A DNA stretch of 6,848 bases from Actinomycetes bacterium (GTDB lineage Bacteria; Actinomycetota; Acidimicrobiia; Acidimicrobiales; RAAP-2): the NCBI GenBank assembly GCA_021800645.1, contig JAJYYT010000109.1, positions 1 to 6,848 of the forward strand. Direction: 5' to 3'. Both the position numbers and the translations under genes were made by a program. The notes beneath the pieces are model-generated. The model made no database searches and had not been told where the DNA came from. It saw nothing but the letters and a program-made list of their open reading frames with translations. Positions 6,220 through 6,848 of the stretch are shown here, in pieces. Positions within the stretch are counted from its first letter, which is position 1; the number at the start of each line of letters is the position of its first letter.

Positions 6220-6848
6220 AGAGCCGTGCGCGAGCGCGCGCTCCAGGCCGAAGCTGCCGGCCGCAGCCTGATCGCTTGCCTGGCTGCGCGCGACGATGCG
6301 GGCGTGGCCCGCCCCGAGGATGAAGCGCGCATCGGGTATCAGCTTGTTATCGGGCAGCGAGACGAGCGGGCAGCGAGCAAGCGCGCTGCGCACCGGCGCG
6401 CTGTCCAGCGCCCGCGCCAGATCGACGTGAAAGTCCTCGTGGTAGGCCATCGTCCGGGGCAGTTCGGAGATGTGGAAGGTCTCAAGCACGTTGAGCGCGC
6501 CGTAGGCAAGCAGCGCAACCGCCGCGCCCATCCACAGCGTGCGCCGCAGCGAGCGCGCAAGCAGCGACCAGCCGCCGAGGGCGATCGCAGCGAAGACAAC
6601 CGCAAGCGCGCACGCGGAGAGCAGGTAGCGGTTGATGACCGAGGCGCCCACGGCGCCCTCGGCGATGAAGACGAGGATCTGCAGCAGCAGCGCGGCCAGC
6701 GGGATCGCCGCGCGCCGGGGCACGATGTAGAGCGCGGCGGCCGCGCCCACGAGCGCCCCCAGCACCACCGGCGCCTTGTCGATCCGCACCGCAAAGGGGT
6801 AGAGCGAGGAGAGCACCGCCGATATCCCGTGGCTGCGTTCCAGTTCGC
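5842..6848 (-). CDS. Membrane protein-truncated haemoglobin fused frame, 5' partial
   Basis: One uninterrupted frame runs from the right edge to 5842. A GTG at 6816 is possible as a start, but the frame stays open beyond it (reading ELERSHGISA), so the gene probably begins outside the window. Numbered from that GTG, residues 1-113 contain four likely membrane helices (about 14-33, 37-57, 64-85, 93-113) with the segment INRYLL. Residues 114-199 are a soluble part with RCPLVSLPDNKLIPDARF and RIVARSQAS. This resembles the C-terminal end of a multi-pass glycosyltransferase-type membrane protein as seen in Solirubrobacterales; that match is from memory and uncertain. From about residue 200 the frame becomes a GlbO-type globin (200-324). 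Codon use changes at the join: Leu is CTG 16, CTC 11, CTT 5 before it and CTC 11, CTG 3, TTG 1 after it; Asp is GAT in 4 of 7 before and 0 of 7 after. A true fusion, an in vivo recombinant or an assembly chimera are all possible. Confidence 0.6.
   Translation of the reverse strand, partial: ELERSHGISAVLSSLYPFAVRIDKAPVVLGALVGAAAALYIVPRRAAIPLAALLLQILVFIAEGAVGASVINRYLLSACALAVVFAAIALGGWSLLARSLRRTLWMGAAVALLAYGALNVLETFHISELPRTMAYHEDFHVDLARALDSAPVRSALARCPLVSLPDNKLIPDARFILGAGHARIVARSQASDQAAAGSFGLERALAHGSVAVYPLGAAVFFEALVDRFYAGVESDPVLRPLYPEDLDPPNEHLRLFLIQYWGGPRAYQGQRGHPRLRMRHAPFAIGLAERDAWLRLMLASLAQSGIDAEDEAEMAEYFRAAATQLINRAGTEAR
6199..6219 (-). other. Junction between membrane-protein and globin sequence
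   Basis: The seven codons VAVYPLG could belong to either partner. They follow the SQAS...LERALAHGS region of the membrane protein, and a Val/Met-x-Val-Tyr start is also common in group II truncated haemoglobins. The junction is placed here because recognisable globin sequence (AAVFFEALVDRFY) begins directly after it and codon preference shifts across it. The exact breakpoint cannot be fixed from this sequence. Confidence 0.5.

Overview
High-GC DNA (about 70% by eye) with abundant GTG starts, strong GGAGG-type ribosome binding sites and almost no intergenic space. The protein types (tandem YbjQ-like proteins, an actinobacterial-style two-gene ABC exporter, a GlbO-type truncated haemoglobin) point to an actinomycetote. 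Acidimicrobiia is my guess for most of the window. The rightmost ~630 bases look more like Thermoleophilia/Solirubrobacterales. Both assignments are inference from memory, not from a search.

Layout. Positions 1-2309 (+ strand) hold three adjacent genes, the first cut by the window edge. Each encodes a protein with two copies of a YbjQ/DUF74-like ('putative heavy-metal-binding') unit. They are joined by a 1-nt stop/start overlap and a 16-nt gap, so they look like one operon that arose by duplication. After a 6-nt gap come three reading frames on the - strand, read from right to left: an ORF joining a multi-pass membrane protein to a group II truncated haemoglobin (5842 to the right edge), then two ABC exporter half-transporters (4094-5836 and 2316-4097) that overlap by 4 nt.

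How the genes work together. The two ABC proteins are a matched heterodimer. The upstream one has lost Walker A, the catalytic Glu, the Q-loop Gln and the H-switch His but keeps a perfect LSGGQ. The downstream one keeps all of those residues but has a damaged signature (LSPGE). One complete ATP site can therefore be built from the two and the other site is dead. The haemoglobin lies 5 nt upstream of the exporter and is probably co-transcribed with it; no functional link is evident. The YbjQ-like operon converges on this block and nothing in the sequence ties it to it.

Points most worth checking: (1) the in-frame joining of a membrane protein to a truncated haemoglobin at about 6199-6219, with a change in codon use at the join, which is either a real fusion or an assembly/recombination chimera; (2) the extreme, reciprocal degeneration of the ABC pair; (3) the cluster of six diverged YbjQ-like units. 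No RNA genes, CRISPR arrays, insertion sequences or convincing terminators or promoters were seen.
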